A stretch of DNA of 64,000 bases. Source: Closterium sp. Naga37s-1 (lineage: Eukaryota > Streptophyta > Zygnematophyceae > Desmidiales > Closteriaceae). Position numbers and translations under genes: made by a program. The stretch is from NCBI GenBank assembly GCA_947471745.1, contig CANJKZ010000423.1, positions 124,001 through 188,000 of the forward strand, read 5' to 3'. Below, piece by piece: positions 24,177 to 34,445 of this stretch; position 1 is the stretch's first letter, and every line of letters begins with the position of its first letter. Below the pieces are notes generated by a model. That model was not told where the DNA came from. It made no database searches and saw nothing but the letters and a program-made list of their open reading frames with translations.

Positions 24177-25716
24177 ATGGCTAGCCCCTCTGTACTAGCT
24201 TTCGATGCTTAGGGCCGCCCACTGAAGTTTGAGACCTGGCTCGATGACCTGCACCTATTCCTCCAGCTCACTGCCAAGGAGGATATCTCACTGTACGATC
24301 ACGCGCTAGGCAATGCTGCTGCCCCTGCTGCTACTGCTGACAGTACTGCCCGTTCACAGTGGCAGACTCGTGACGCCCACGCTCGCTTTGCTATTCGCAA
24401 CTCCCTGCCGGTAGATGAGCGCGAGCACTTTGGCCAGCACAAAACTGCGCAGGCACTATACACTGCTGTAGTTGCACGCTACTCCTCACCTGCCTCTGCT
24501 GCGCTAGGCCGTCTCTCGCTCCCCTACCTGTTCCCAGACCTGTCCGCTTTCGCCACAGTCGCTGACCTCACCACGCACCTCCGCACTAGTGAGGCTCGCT
24601 TCCGTGCCGCACCTTCTTGCCACCCACCCCCCCCCGCTCTGGCTCACTCTCTACCACCTTGTCACCCGTCTCCCTGACTCTCTTCGTGCGGTCAGGGACC
24701 ACTTCCTCGCTCGCTCCCCCACTGAACTCACCATAGACCTGCTCGAGAAGGAACTGCTTGCAGCCGAGACTAGCATAGTCGCTGTAGCTGCCTCTCGTGG
24801 CGACCCCCGCACCCCTTTCTTCGAGGGGTGTTCCCCTTCCCCCCTTCTCCCCTCTGTCGCCTCTGCTGCTGCTGTCGACCTAGTTGGTACTGAGCAGGTC
24901 GGGACTGCGTCCGCTCCGAGCTGGCGCCGCAGCGGCAAGGGCAAAGGGGGCAAGGGAGGTGGAGGTGACGGCGGGGGAGGTGGTGGTGGGGGCGGTGGCG
25001 GTGGTGGGGGTGGTGGTGGGACTGGAGGGGCTAGTGGCAGCGGTGGGGGTGGAGGCGGCAGCAGCGGAGGAGGTGGCCGGGGTGGGGGCGGTGGTTGGGG
25101 AGGCGGTGGACGCGGAGGCGGCAGAGGCGGTGGTGGTCGAGGTGGTGGCGGCGGCGGTGGTGGTCGTGGAGGCGCTGGCGGTGGCCAGAGCCAGAAGCAC
25201 ACTCCGTCGTCCCAGGAGCTTCGTGAGTGGTACTCTCAGCACGGGGGGGGGGGGGGTGGCCTTAGCTGTACGTACGTCATCCGCACTGGTGACCGCACTG
25301 GCCAGACGTGTGGGAGGGCGCACACCACGCAGCACTGCTTCTCCCGCCTTGACGACGCTTGGCGCACTCAGTTCCCTGCTGCCACTGAGCTGCCCCGCTG
25401 GGCTGACCTGATGAAGAAGAACATTGATATCTATGCTCTTGACTTTGATGCTATTCTCACTGCCATGTATGTGTTGTCTACTAGTGGAGAGGGTGATCAG
25501 TACCTGCGTATTCCGCCCGACCCGGGCATTCGGACCAGTGAGGCTGCCGCTCTAGGTGCTTGCTTGTCTGCTGCCCCAGGTGCTGGTGAGGCTACTGCTC
25601 TAGGTGCTCGCGTGTCTGCTGCCCCAGGTGCTGGTGAGGCTGCTTCTCTAGGTGCTAGTGAGTCTGCGCCCCCTGGTACTGAGTCCACTGAGGCACTGCA
25701 CACCTTCACTCTAGAC
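24177..25716 (+). pseudogene. gag: Copia E Gag with atypical zinc finger, broken
   Basis: Start chosen at the ATG 24177 (MASPSVLAFDA), which is followed in frame by a TAG at 24210-24212. The frame then encodes a Gag capsid domain (LKFETWLDDLHLFLQLT) to about 24620. There a run of nine C (24627-24635) shifts it into the frame that carries LTLYHLVTRLPDSLRAV and LLEKELLAAE. A very long Gly-rich tract follows (24940-25190), then an SSQELREWY module at about 25215 and a zinc-finger-like CX13CX3HX4C element (25267-25338). The frame ends at a TAA (25717-25719) lying exactly in the protease D-S-G motif. Gag is the virus-like-particle protein; this copy cannot be made intact. Confidence 0.88.
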
Positions 25717-25719
25717 TAA

Positions 25720-28700
25720 GGAGCTTCTCGCTGTTTCTTTCGTGACCGCACTGCCCTTGAGCAGCTTGCCCGGCCAGTTGCTGTCTCCCTTGCTGACCCC
25801 TCTGGGGGTCCGGTCATTGCGACCTCCTCCACTGTCCTTCCTTGTCCTGCGGTTCCGTCGGGCACATTGTCCGGTCTCCACCTCCCCTCGTTCTCTACGA
25901 ACTTGGTGGCGGGTTGTGCGCTCCAGGACGGGGGTGTCCACCAGTTCACCCCTGCCTACGAGCGCGTGACACACTGCACGTGTGCTCGGACGGGCCGTCA
26001 CCTGGCTACCTTCACTAGGCAGCCGGGGTCGGACCTGTACACACTGACCACTGAGTCCCCTCAGGTAGCTGCGTCTGCGTCTGCGTCAGGTCAGCTGTCT
26101 GCCCCCTGCTCGTGTCGCTCTCTCGCGCACGAGACTGTCCTCTGGCACCACCGCCTTGGTCACCCGTCAGTGCAGCGCCTTCGTGCCATGCACAAACGGT
26201 ACCTTGTCTCTGGTCTTCCTCGGGTACTCCCTCCCCTCCCACCCTCGCCTGCTCTTCCCTGTCTTCCTTGTGTCGAAGGGCGGCAGCGCGCCGCTCCCCA
26301 CTCCTCCTCATTTCCCCCGACGACTGCTCCCTTGCAGACACTCCACATGGACGTGTGGGGCCCAGCCCGCGTCCGTGGACAGGGTCAGGAGAGGTACTTC
26401 CTGATCGTTGTTGACGACTACTCGCGCTACACCACGGTCTTCCCCTTGCGCACCAAGGGTGAGGTCCCTGATGCTTTGATCCCTTGGATCCGCGCTTCTC
26501 GTCTCCAGCTCAGCGAGCGGTTCCACTCGGACTTTCCTGTCCTGCGTCTGCACTCAGACAGAGGTGGTGAGTTCTCCTCCGACCTCTTGGCGGCCTACTG
26601 TGCGGAGCACGGTATCCGCCAGTCGTTCACGCTTCCGGCCTCTCCACAGCAGAATGGGGTTGCTGAGCGCCGCACTGGCTTGGTCATGCAGGTCGCTCGT
26701 ACCACCTTGATCCATGCGGCTGCCCCCCACTTTCTGTGGCCGTTTGCGGTCCGGTACGCTGCGCATCAGCTCAACCTCTGGCCCCGTGTCTCCTTGCCGG
26801 AGACCTCGCCCACACTGCTGTGGACGGGGGAGGTTGGCGATGCGTCGCGTTTCCGGGTCTGGGGATCTCGAGCCTTTGTCCGCGATACGTCCGCGGACAA
26901 GCTCTCCTCCCGCGCTGTTCCTTGTGTCTTCCTTGGCTTTGTCCCGGACGCGTCTGGTTGGCAGTTTTACCACGCCACCTCGCGCCGTGTCCTGCCCTCT
27001 CAGGACGTCACTTTTGACGAGTCGGTGCCCTACTACCGCCTCTTCCCCTACCGCACTGCCCCGCTCCCCCCCCCGCCTCTCTTCCTCGCGCCAAGTGCTG
27101 CTGTGGTAGACCCCCTCCCCCCTCAGGGTGCCGCTCCCTCAGGTGTGTCCCAGGTAGACCCGGTTGAGCCTGTCGAGGTAGCTGTCGACTCTCGTCCTGC
27201 TCGGGGTGCTGAGCCTGAGCGTGCGGAGCCTGGGGGTGCGGAGCCTGGAGTTGCGGAGTCTGGGGGTGCGGAGCCTGCGGGTGCTGAGTCTGGGGGTGCG
27301 GAGCCTGCGGGTGCTGAGTCTGGGGGTGCTGAGTCTGGGGGTGCTGAGCCTGAGGGTGCTGCGACTGAGAGTGCTTCACCTGGAGGCGCTCTTTCCTCAC
27401 AGCAGCTGCGTGAGTGGTACTTACAGTACTGCAGCCTCAGGAGAGGTACTGCTGGAGCTCGTGCTCGTGCTTCCCCTCCTAGGCGGGAGCTGCCCTCTCC
27501 CCAGCGGCTTCGAGAGTGGTACGCTCGTCGCTGCAGTCTCAGGAGTGGCGCTCCCAGTGTCGAGGACCCTGGAGCTGGAGGTGCTGCTGGTGCTGGAACT
27601 GCTGGAGGTGCTGCTGCTGCTGGAGGTGCTGCTGGTGCTGGTGCTGCTGGAGCTGCTGCTGGTGCTGGAGCTGGTGGAGGTGCTGCTGCTGCTGGAGGTG
27701 CTGCTGGTGATGGAGGGTCTCTACTCCTCTCAGTGGCAGACAGCCATGGACGCAGAGATGGCTTCCTGGAAGTCCACAGGCACCTACGTCGACGAGGTTC
27801 CCCCACCTGGGGCGAACATCGTCAGTGGCATGTGGATTTTCAGGGTGAAGCGGCCGCCGGGTTCTCCGCCTGTCTTCAAGGCGCGTTACGTTGCACGAGG
27901 CTTCAGTCAGCGAGAGGGAGTTGACTTCTTCCAGACCTTCTCCCCGACCCCGAAGATGACCACTCTTCGGGTTCTGCTGCACGTCGCTGCTCAGCGTGAC
28001 TACGAGCTCCACTGCCTTGACTTCAGCACTGCGTTCCTACAGGGCACCCTGCACGAGGAGATCTGGCTGCGCCGCCCACCTGGCTTCACTGGGTCGTTCC
28101 CTCCTGGTACCCAGTGGAGCCTCCGGCGGCCAGTCTACGGTCTCCGCCAGGCACCTCGTGAGTGGCACGACACACTGAGGACTACTCTTGCTGCTCTTGG
28201 GTTTGCTCCTTCTACTGCTGACCCGTCGCTGTTTCTACGCACCGACACCACTCTGCCGCCGTTCTACGTTCTCGTGTACGTAGACGACTTGGTCTTTGCT
28301 ACTGCTGACACTGAGGCACTCGCCCACGTGAAGTCGGAGCTGCAGAAGAGACACACGTGCACAGACCTGGGTGAGCTGACAAGCTATCTTGGCTTGCGGA
28401 TCACCCGGGACAGAGCACAGCGCACCATCACCTTGACTCAGTCACACATGGTGCAGCAGGTCCTTCAGCGCTTCCGCTTCACGTACTCCTCGCCTCAGCC
28501 CACTCCTCTGCCTACCGGTCACTCGCTCTCAGCTCTGCCTTCGGATGATTCCGTAGAGCCGAGTGGCCCGTATCCAGAGCTTGTGGGCTGCCTCATGTAC
28601 CTGATGACCTGCACTCGACCTGACCTAGCCTACCCTCTTAGCATCCTAGCACGCTATGTCGCTCCTGGCCGTCACCGGAAGGAGCACATGGATGCAGCTA

Positions 28701-29260
28701 AGAGGGTGTTGCGCTACTTGTGCAGTACGTCGGGCATGGGGCTTGTGCTTGGAGGACGGCGCGACGTTGTCCTCACTGGACACTCAGACGCTTCTTGGGC
28801 TGACGACCAGGCTACTCAGCGGTCGTCTCAGGGTTACACCTTCAGTCTTGGCTCTGGCTCAGTTTCTTGGCGTTCTACACGCTCTTCCTCTGTTCTCAGC
28901 TCCAGTTGTGAGGCTGAGATCTACGCCACAGCCATGGCTGCCCAGGAGCTTCGCTGGCTCACCTACCTGCTGACCGACCTGGGAGAGCGGCCTCGTTCTC
29001 CTCCAGTGCTGTACGTCGACAACAAGGCCGCCCTTGCCTTGTGTCAGGAGCACAGACTAGAGCACAGATCGAAGCACATAGCTCTGCGCTACTTCCTTGC
29101 TCGAGAGCTGCAGCAGCGTGGTCAGCTTCGTCTTTCGTACGTGGCCACTCGGGCCAACACTGCTGATGCGTTCACCAAGGCGCTTCAGCCTTGTGATCAT
29201 CAGCGTTTCTGTACTGTTCTAGGCCTTGTGCCTACTCTCCCTCACTTGCTCACTTCTTGA
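25720..29260 (+). pseudogene. pol: Copia E integrase, RT and RNase H, frame-broken
   Basis: Continues the protease frame after the TAA. GAG-pre-integrase [14 protein letters not shown] lies near 26140, and the integrase core follows with MDVWGPARV (26346), HSDRGGEF (26550) and NGVAERRTGL (26655). The linker contains Gly/Glu repeats and two REWY modules (27395-27420 and 27497-27520). Near 27710 the linker joins the RT in another frame, because the long Pro/Ser segment with [11 protein letters not shown] found in A, F and G is deleted. RT and RNase H (27717-29260) then run without a stop, with YVDD near 28276, HSDASW near 28780 and the terminal ADAFTKAL. Confidence 0.9.
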
Positions 29261-29488
29261 CTCTGCTTGTACTGTGATCTCTATATATATACCTGCATGC
29301 TTGCACTTGCTAGGTTGTGATCACTGTACCTCTTGTTCTATTATCAAACTGCATGTGTACTGGTCTTGTGACCACTTGTTTGTGCTCGGAATTTGTGTGG
29401 TATCCTTGAGATCCACCCTGAGCTTGTTTTGCTTTGCTTTGACTGGTCCTGTGACCCCTTGTTCTCCCCCACTTAGCCTATGGGGGTG

Positions 29489-29626
29489 TGTCAAACATTG
29501 TATGTGTTATATTTGTGTAGGCTATTGTGGGTTAGCCTCTAGGGGGTACAGAACTTTAGGTTTGTCATACTTGTACTCTCATTCTGCTGCTAGTCAATCA
29601 TTCTCGTTCTCTCTTAGTTTCTAACA
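29489..29626 (+). repeat. 3' LTR of copia E
   Basis: 138 bp, one visible difference from the 5' copy (ctctctcag versus ctctcttag). The G-rich tract tatgggggtg immediately precedes it. Confidence 0.93.
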
Positions 29627-29834
29627 ATCCGACACTCGAGCCATGGAAGATTCTGAACCATCGCGTGGATCTAACGGCCTCAGGACGCCGCGTCGTCGTT
29701 TTACTTTGCTGGAAAGATCGCACAAGCGACGAACGTTGCCGCTGACTCGCTATAGGGGCACCCGGTTCTGCAGGATTATTTGACTCGCTGGCGCGTCCCG
29801 GATATACACCACCTTTCTTAAATGGGGGGGGTAG
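29627..29834 (+). pseudogene. Ty3 chromovirus chromodomain and polypurine tract, piece 3
   Basis: After the second ATCCG copy the + strand continues the chromovirus C-terminus. EPWKILNHRVDLTASGRR followed by WKDRT resembles the chromodomain core, which in this class targets integration to modified histones. Stops and shifts occur downstream. It ends with a purine tract containing eight G (29824-29831) and tag, directly followed by TGTAAGG, the likely 3' LTR start at 29835. Confidence 0.72.
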
Positions 29835-30330
29835 TGTAAGGAATTTTCCTTAATTCCTTACTGAGTCACACTGTACGCGTACAGACCCCAACTTCCGGAG
29901 TTCAGGCTCGGTCCGACAACCTCACCCTCCGAACCACGCGTCGCCTTCGGGTTTCCCAACCCCGAACCTGCACCCAGCCACTCGCGGTCCCGCGACCTCG
30001 GCCTAGCTAGCCGTTGCTATATTAGTGCTAGGCTTCATTATTTGCTCAGTACTTGTTATCACTTCCGCGTTATTGAATCCTGCGCACTTTCGGGTTTCTG
30101 TCTCTGTTGCTTGGAGGAGGAGGTCAAGCGCGCCAGTTGCGTGTGGGCGGATGGGAAGGAAAGCCATCGAAACCAGATGCAGTACAGTACAGATGGTTTG
30201 TCCTAGAAGAGTCCCATTTTCTCGTCGAGAAGATTTTTCCTATGTGTATCCCCTCCTCTATAATCCCATTTTTGGCGGGAACTTTTGCCTCAGCTAATCG
30301 GAGGACTCGAATTGAACCAAACCGGCTCAC
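29835..30330 (+). repeat. Probable 3' LTR of the Ty3 chromovirus
   Basis: Begins TGTAAGG right after the polypurine tract. Its first bases form a perfect 10-bp inverted repeat (29836-29845 with 29852-29861, 6-nt loop). A tatatta box-like stretch lies near 30018. The right boundary is uncertain; it is placed where a second TGTAAGG sequence starts. Confidence 0.5.
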
Positions 30331-30620
30331 TGTAAGGAAAATTCATTTTCCTTACTTCGCGCCCCTGCTTACCGCGTACATGACCATTCCCGCCACCAGC
30401 ACCCAACAGTGAAACGTTACCCGCTCGCGACACTCGCCTCGACCACGACTCCCGCCACTGTTCACGAGGCGACCCAACCTCACGGTTCGGTTGGTAACCC
30501 GCGCTACGGACCTCAGCCTCAACAATTCCCAATATTGGCGCTAGGCCCGTAGCGCACCCCAATTTCTCGTGTTACCGTTACCACGCTAGCTTCGCTATAT
30601 ATTCTTCGCTCAATGGATTG
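30331..30620 (+). repeat. Second TGTAAGG LTR-like sequence
   Basis: Starts TGTAAGG, and its first bases again form a perfect 10-bp hairpin (30332-30341 with 30346-30355, 4-nt loop). A tatatatt stretch is near 30595. The layout copies 29835-30330 but the bodies are not alignable by eye. It may be a solo LTR of a related Ty3 family. The right end is undefined. Confidence 0.35.
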
Positions 30621-31240
30621 TTTTGCTTCGATAGTGCAATTCTCGCTTGCTCGCTCAATTGCACTCGTAACACTCACTCGAAATTTACTCAGAATGGATT
30701 ATTTGTGCATATCAAATATAAAATGTACTATCAATTCGTGTTTATATTGACTGCGTTAGCTTCTGCATCCCATCGCGCGGTTCCCACCGCGCTCGATGGT
30801 GCCATCTCATGAAGCTTGCTGACCGGCAGAAAAAAAAAAAAAAAATCTCATGTATAAAGGCATTAAACAATATGGTCATTAATTTGTTATGCCCGTTGGG
30901 AACGCAACGATGACCAGCGACGAAACTGTGCGATAAGAACTCGAAACAAGCGCGGTCCCATTGTGAAATTGATAGCCAAAACAAAATAACCAGTTTTTTT
31001 GTTTACTGCCTTTTGTTCAATCTGTCCTAATTTGTTGGGTTATAGTCCCATTTGCCCGGGGTTTTTGAAATTTTGATACATAGTTCACGCGCGACGTGTT
31101 TTTCCGTCGGACTATAAACGATAACATCAGTACAAAAAAATCGCAATCGGAATCGCATCTACAACGTGTTATAATCTATTAGTTTTCCAAGTGTTAGGCC
31201 CCTTGGCATAAATCCACTAAGCAATAGCGGGGTCGACTAA
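30621..31240. other. AT-richer stretch without recognisable gene
   Basis: No coding or repeat feature could be supported apart from a homopolymer A run near 30829-30845. Confidence 0.5.
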
Positions 31241-32370
31241 GTCGATGATGAAACGCGGCGGAAGACTTTGGCAAAGGAAGTGTTTGCGAAATAGGCGAAG
31301 AAGTTACTGAGTTAAGAGTTGAACGAGAATTGATTGATATTGGCGAATACAAGCAAGGTTGATATAGCATGCAACGGCGAATGTTGGAAAGTAGTTCGTG
31401 GGACTAAGAATGGGAATGCAAGAAAACTCGAGTGCCACGTGGCGGACTACAAATCCTAGAAATCCCCAAGGGATTGGATGAAGATGAGGTTGGGATGAGG
31501 TTGGGGGCACTGTTTAGGGTAAACAACAATTGAACAGTAAACAACCCCGTAACACTACCCCCCCCCCCCCCCCCCCCCCCCCTCAAGGACGCAACGTCCG
31601 CGGCGCCTGCAGATTGAAGGTACGCTTGGAGGCAAGCATTGTCGGGACAGCGAGGATGAAGGAAACCTGCTGTCGTCGGCTACATCGCAACCACGCAAAC
31701 GAACCAAGAAGTCCATGAAAGAGACACCCCCCTGGAGACGGCGACGGTGCCTGAGGATGCGCTGGATCTGGTAATCGGCCTCGTCGGTGTCAACAGCTAC
31801 CGGCAGTGGAGTGCGATCACGGCCCGAGAAGGTGGCGTTGGGATCGGTGTATGGATAAAGGAGAGACACGTGGAATGACGGATACATGCGGAAATGAGCG
31901 GGAAGACGAAGGCGGTATGCGACTGGACCTAGTGCGCGCTCAATGACGAATGGGCCAATGAAATGCGGATGGAGCTTGCTGTCCTGTGGCAGTCAGAGGT
32001 TGCGGCTATCCAAAAGGACACAGTCGCCGACCGCAGGTGGTGCGTTCCATGCGTGTATTTGCGAGCTCAAGGTGCTGCCTCACATGATTGTGAATGAAGG
32101 TGAGATGCTGGTAGAAATTGTCCGCACGAAGGACTGTGGGTGTGAGATCGACACGAGTGGGGACATCGGGGTGCTAGCCGTACAGTGGGAAAAATGGTGA
32201 CATGCATGTGGACGAACTCGGCCATGCTCAGCTTCTTGTCCCATGTGGCTGCGTCGTGCATCGTGATGCTGCAAAGAATCTGCTCCAAGGTGTGGTTCAC
32301 ACGCTCAGTCTGTCCGTCTGTCTCCGGATGGTACGTAGACGATATGGCTAAGCGAGTCATGAAATGAATC
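31241..32370 (-). mobile_element. Second Ty3 chromovirus, 3' end fragment
   Basis: Minus-strand tail of a Ty3 element. It comprises an integrase/chromodomain remnant (32360 down to 31583), a polypurine tract that is a run of more than 20 G on that strand (complement of 31558-31582), and an LTR starting TGTTACGGGG at 31554 and running toward lower coordinates. The inner LTR boundary is not resolved; 31241 is only a guess. Confidence 0.7.
31583..32365 (-). pseudogene. Ty3 integrase and chromodomain remnant
   Basis: Minus strand. STYHPETDGQTERVNHTLEQ is the strongly conserved end of the Ty3 integrase core, containing its catalytic Glu. WDKKLSMAEFVH follows, with frame breaks. Then comes FIGPFVIERALGPVAYRLRL and FHVSLLYPY (C-terminal integrase), and a chromodomain-like YQIQRILRHRRR near 31750. 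Several frameshifts make it non-functional. It is more diverged than the chromovirus at 23 kb and not the same copy. Confidence 0.82.
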
Positions 32371-33200
32371 GAGGGACAGAGGTGCAGAAGGGCACGGGCG
32401 TGGCAGTAGCAACCACCACCAGCAGCTGCTGCACCAGCGCAGAGACATGTGTGGAAGGGCACTGGCATGGTGGTAGCAATCAGCAGCAGCAACACAGGGA
32501 CAGAGGGATGACAGTACAATCAGCAGGAGCAGCATGGGGGCAGAGGTGCAAAGGGGCATAGGCATGGCAGTAGCAATCACCAGCAGCAACAGTAGCAAAT
32601 AGACAAGTGTAGAAGTGCACTGGCATGGAAGAAGCAAGCAGCAGCAGCAGCACAGGGAAAGAGGTCCAGAGGGGCACATGCCTGGCAGTAGCAACCAGCA
32701 TCATGCGGAAGTAAATAGACAGGTGTAGCAGTGCACTGGCATTGCAGAAGTAAGCCGCAGCAGCTCAGGGACAGGTGCAGAGGGGCATAGGCATGGCAGT
32801 AACAACCAGCATCAGAAGCACAGGGACAGGTGCAGAGGGGCATAGGCGTGGCAGTAGCAACCAGTAGCAGCAGAAGCGGATAGAAAGGTGTAGAAGTGCA
32901 CTGGCATGGCAGAAGCAAGCAGCAGCAGCAGCAGCACAGGGACAGAGGTGCGGGTTGAGGGGCACTGGCATGGGCAGAAGGAAGCAGCAGATTGAAGGGA
33001 CATGAAATGCAGAGGAGAATGGGATGGGAGAATGCGAAGGCATGAGCAGCAGCATGTGGGCAGGAGGGGCAAAGGCATGGGATGGGAGAATGGAAACATG
33101 TTAGCATCAACGTTTGGGCACGAGATGCAAAGGGGCATGCGATGGGAGAGGAGAAGCGGCAACAGCAACAATGCAGGAATAGGAGCATGCAGCAGCTGCT
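32370..33200. repeat. Imperfect minisatellite of cagcag/aggggcat units
   Basis: Degenerate tandem units. One clear pair around 32767 and 32822 gives a 55-bp spacing, with longer mixed units on either side. Each contains cagcagcag, cagggacag, aggggcat and ggcatggcagtag blocks. Several overlapping open frames across it have Cys/Leu-rich translations and are not considered genes. It abuts the truncated integrase at 32365, so the array may have expanded at the break. Confidence 0.75.
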
Positions 33201-34445
33201 GAGGTGTTAACTGCTATAACGTTATGCGGAAGCGAATAAACTTGAACTATAAACTTATCTTGGCAACACTTAACATCACTTGCAGCCCTTCGAGTGTGAC
33301 AGCTTGTCACCTCCTAGCCAAGGGCGTAGAAAAATAACAAGTGAGTAGTTATGCCTTGTTCAACTTGTAGGACGAGCAATCTGGTCGAGCAGAGCTTCGG
33401 CAACACTAGGGTAAAGTTTCTACTCTCGTGAATACGAAGTAGTAGAATTAGAACATGAAAAAACGCGAATGCATTCGATTGATTTCGACAGGTACAAGCA
33501 CACATTTATATAAACTCTAAGCACACGCAAGGGCAAACATAAAACAGTCGTTTAACTAATCCGCAAGATTTTGCCATGCTGTATTTGAAAACGGTTGCTC
33601 AACTCCTTGAACATTTGGCTATATCCTCCTCTTGTTAAAAACTGTCTTCAAGTTGCACTTGTAACAATTGCCCCTGCTGACTGTGTGCACTCATGAGACT
33701 CGCATGTGACTCCAATGTAGCTCTTATGACTTCATGCGAGCTCACAGTTGTAAAACGGCTTTTACCGTTTGAAAAACGGAATAACCGATTTGTACCTGTG
33801 GCGAAATGATCACGCAAAGCGGCGTGACATTCACGAGAAGTTTCCCGTCCCGTGAGTCAGCACGGGATACAGTTTTTCAACTGTACACATGATGCCCAAC
33901 CACTGCGCGCGAATTTGCCTTGCACATTTCAGAAACTCTGAACCCGTGTTTTTTTTTGCCGGGCAGTTGCACCCAGGGTATAGACACCCGGATCAACTTG
34001 CATTTGGGCAAGGAAACGCCAAAGTATGAATCTTAGGAGCAAAACAAACCATGCTGACAGCATAGCGAAATGCTTGGACGAAACTAAGTTGACGTCGGGC
34101 GCCAATTCTCAGTTGACTGTGTGCCACGTAGGGTGGTTCAAGGTGCCTCAAACAGACTTAGGCAAGGTTCACCCAGCCACGTGTAAATTGCCCAAGCTCG
34201 GTACAAACCCACTGATAGCCATGCGTTGTTCAACACGCCCACGTCACACCTTGTGGTTGTGGTAACAGGGTTTACTAGGGCGTCATTTCAAGGCAATATA
34301 CATGCGCTGTTCTTGACGTTTGGGCTAGCCTTTGCACTTGCGAACGCACTCTCCTGGCCCGACCAGGTGAACATCCTCAATCGATAAAACGCGAAGAAAT
34401 TCTCTCGACAATCATAGTCTCTCCTTACCTCTCATAGTTTCAAAA
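33201..34445. other. Upstream flank of the transposase, no gene recognised
   Basis: Contains several short inverted repeats (for example aaaacgg/ccgttt near 33755-33775 and cccgt/acggg near 33846-33868). No ORF could be supported. It probably includes the 5' part of the DNA transposon, but a terminal inverted repeat could not be identified. Confidence 0.4.

Larger units (their letters stand above)
23388..29626 (+). mobile_element. Copia element E
   Basis: Plus-strand short-LTR copia element. LTRs of 138 bp lie at 23388-23525 and 29489-29626 and differ at one visible position. A perfect target duplication ATCCG lies at 23383-23387 and 29627-29631. It is the only member of its family here that keeps a recognisable Gag capsid domain. 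It carries a nonsense codon near the start of Gag, a frameshift in a C run, a stop in the protease active site and a deletion in the linker. Confidence 0.94.

Noticed and set aside
32067..33188. Cys/Leu-rich frames on the minus strand
   Set aside because: Low-complexity translation of the cagcag minisatellite; only the Ty3 integrase part at its low-coordinate end is meaningful.
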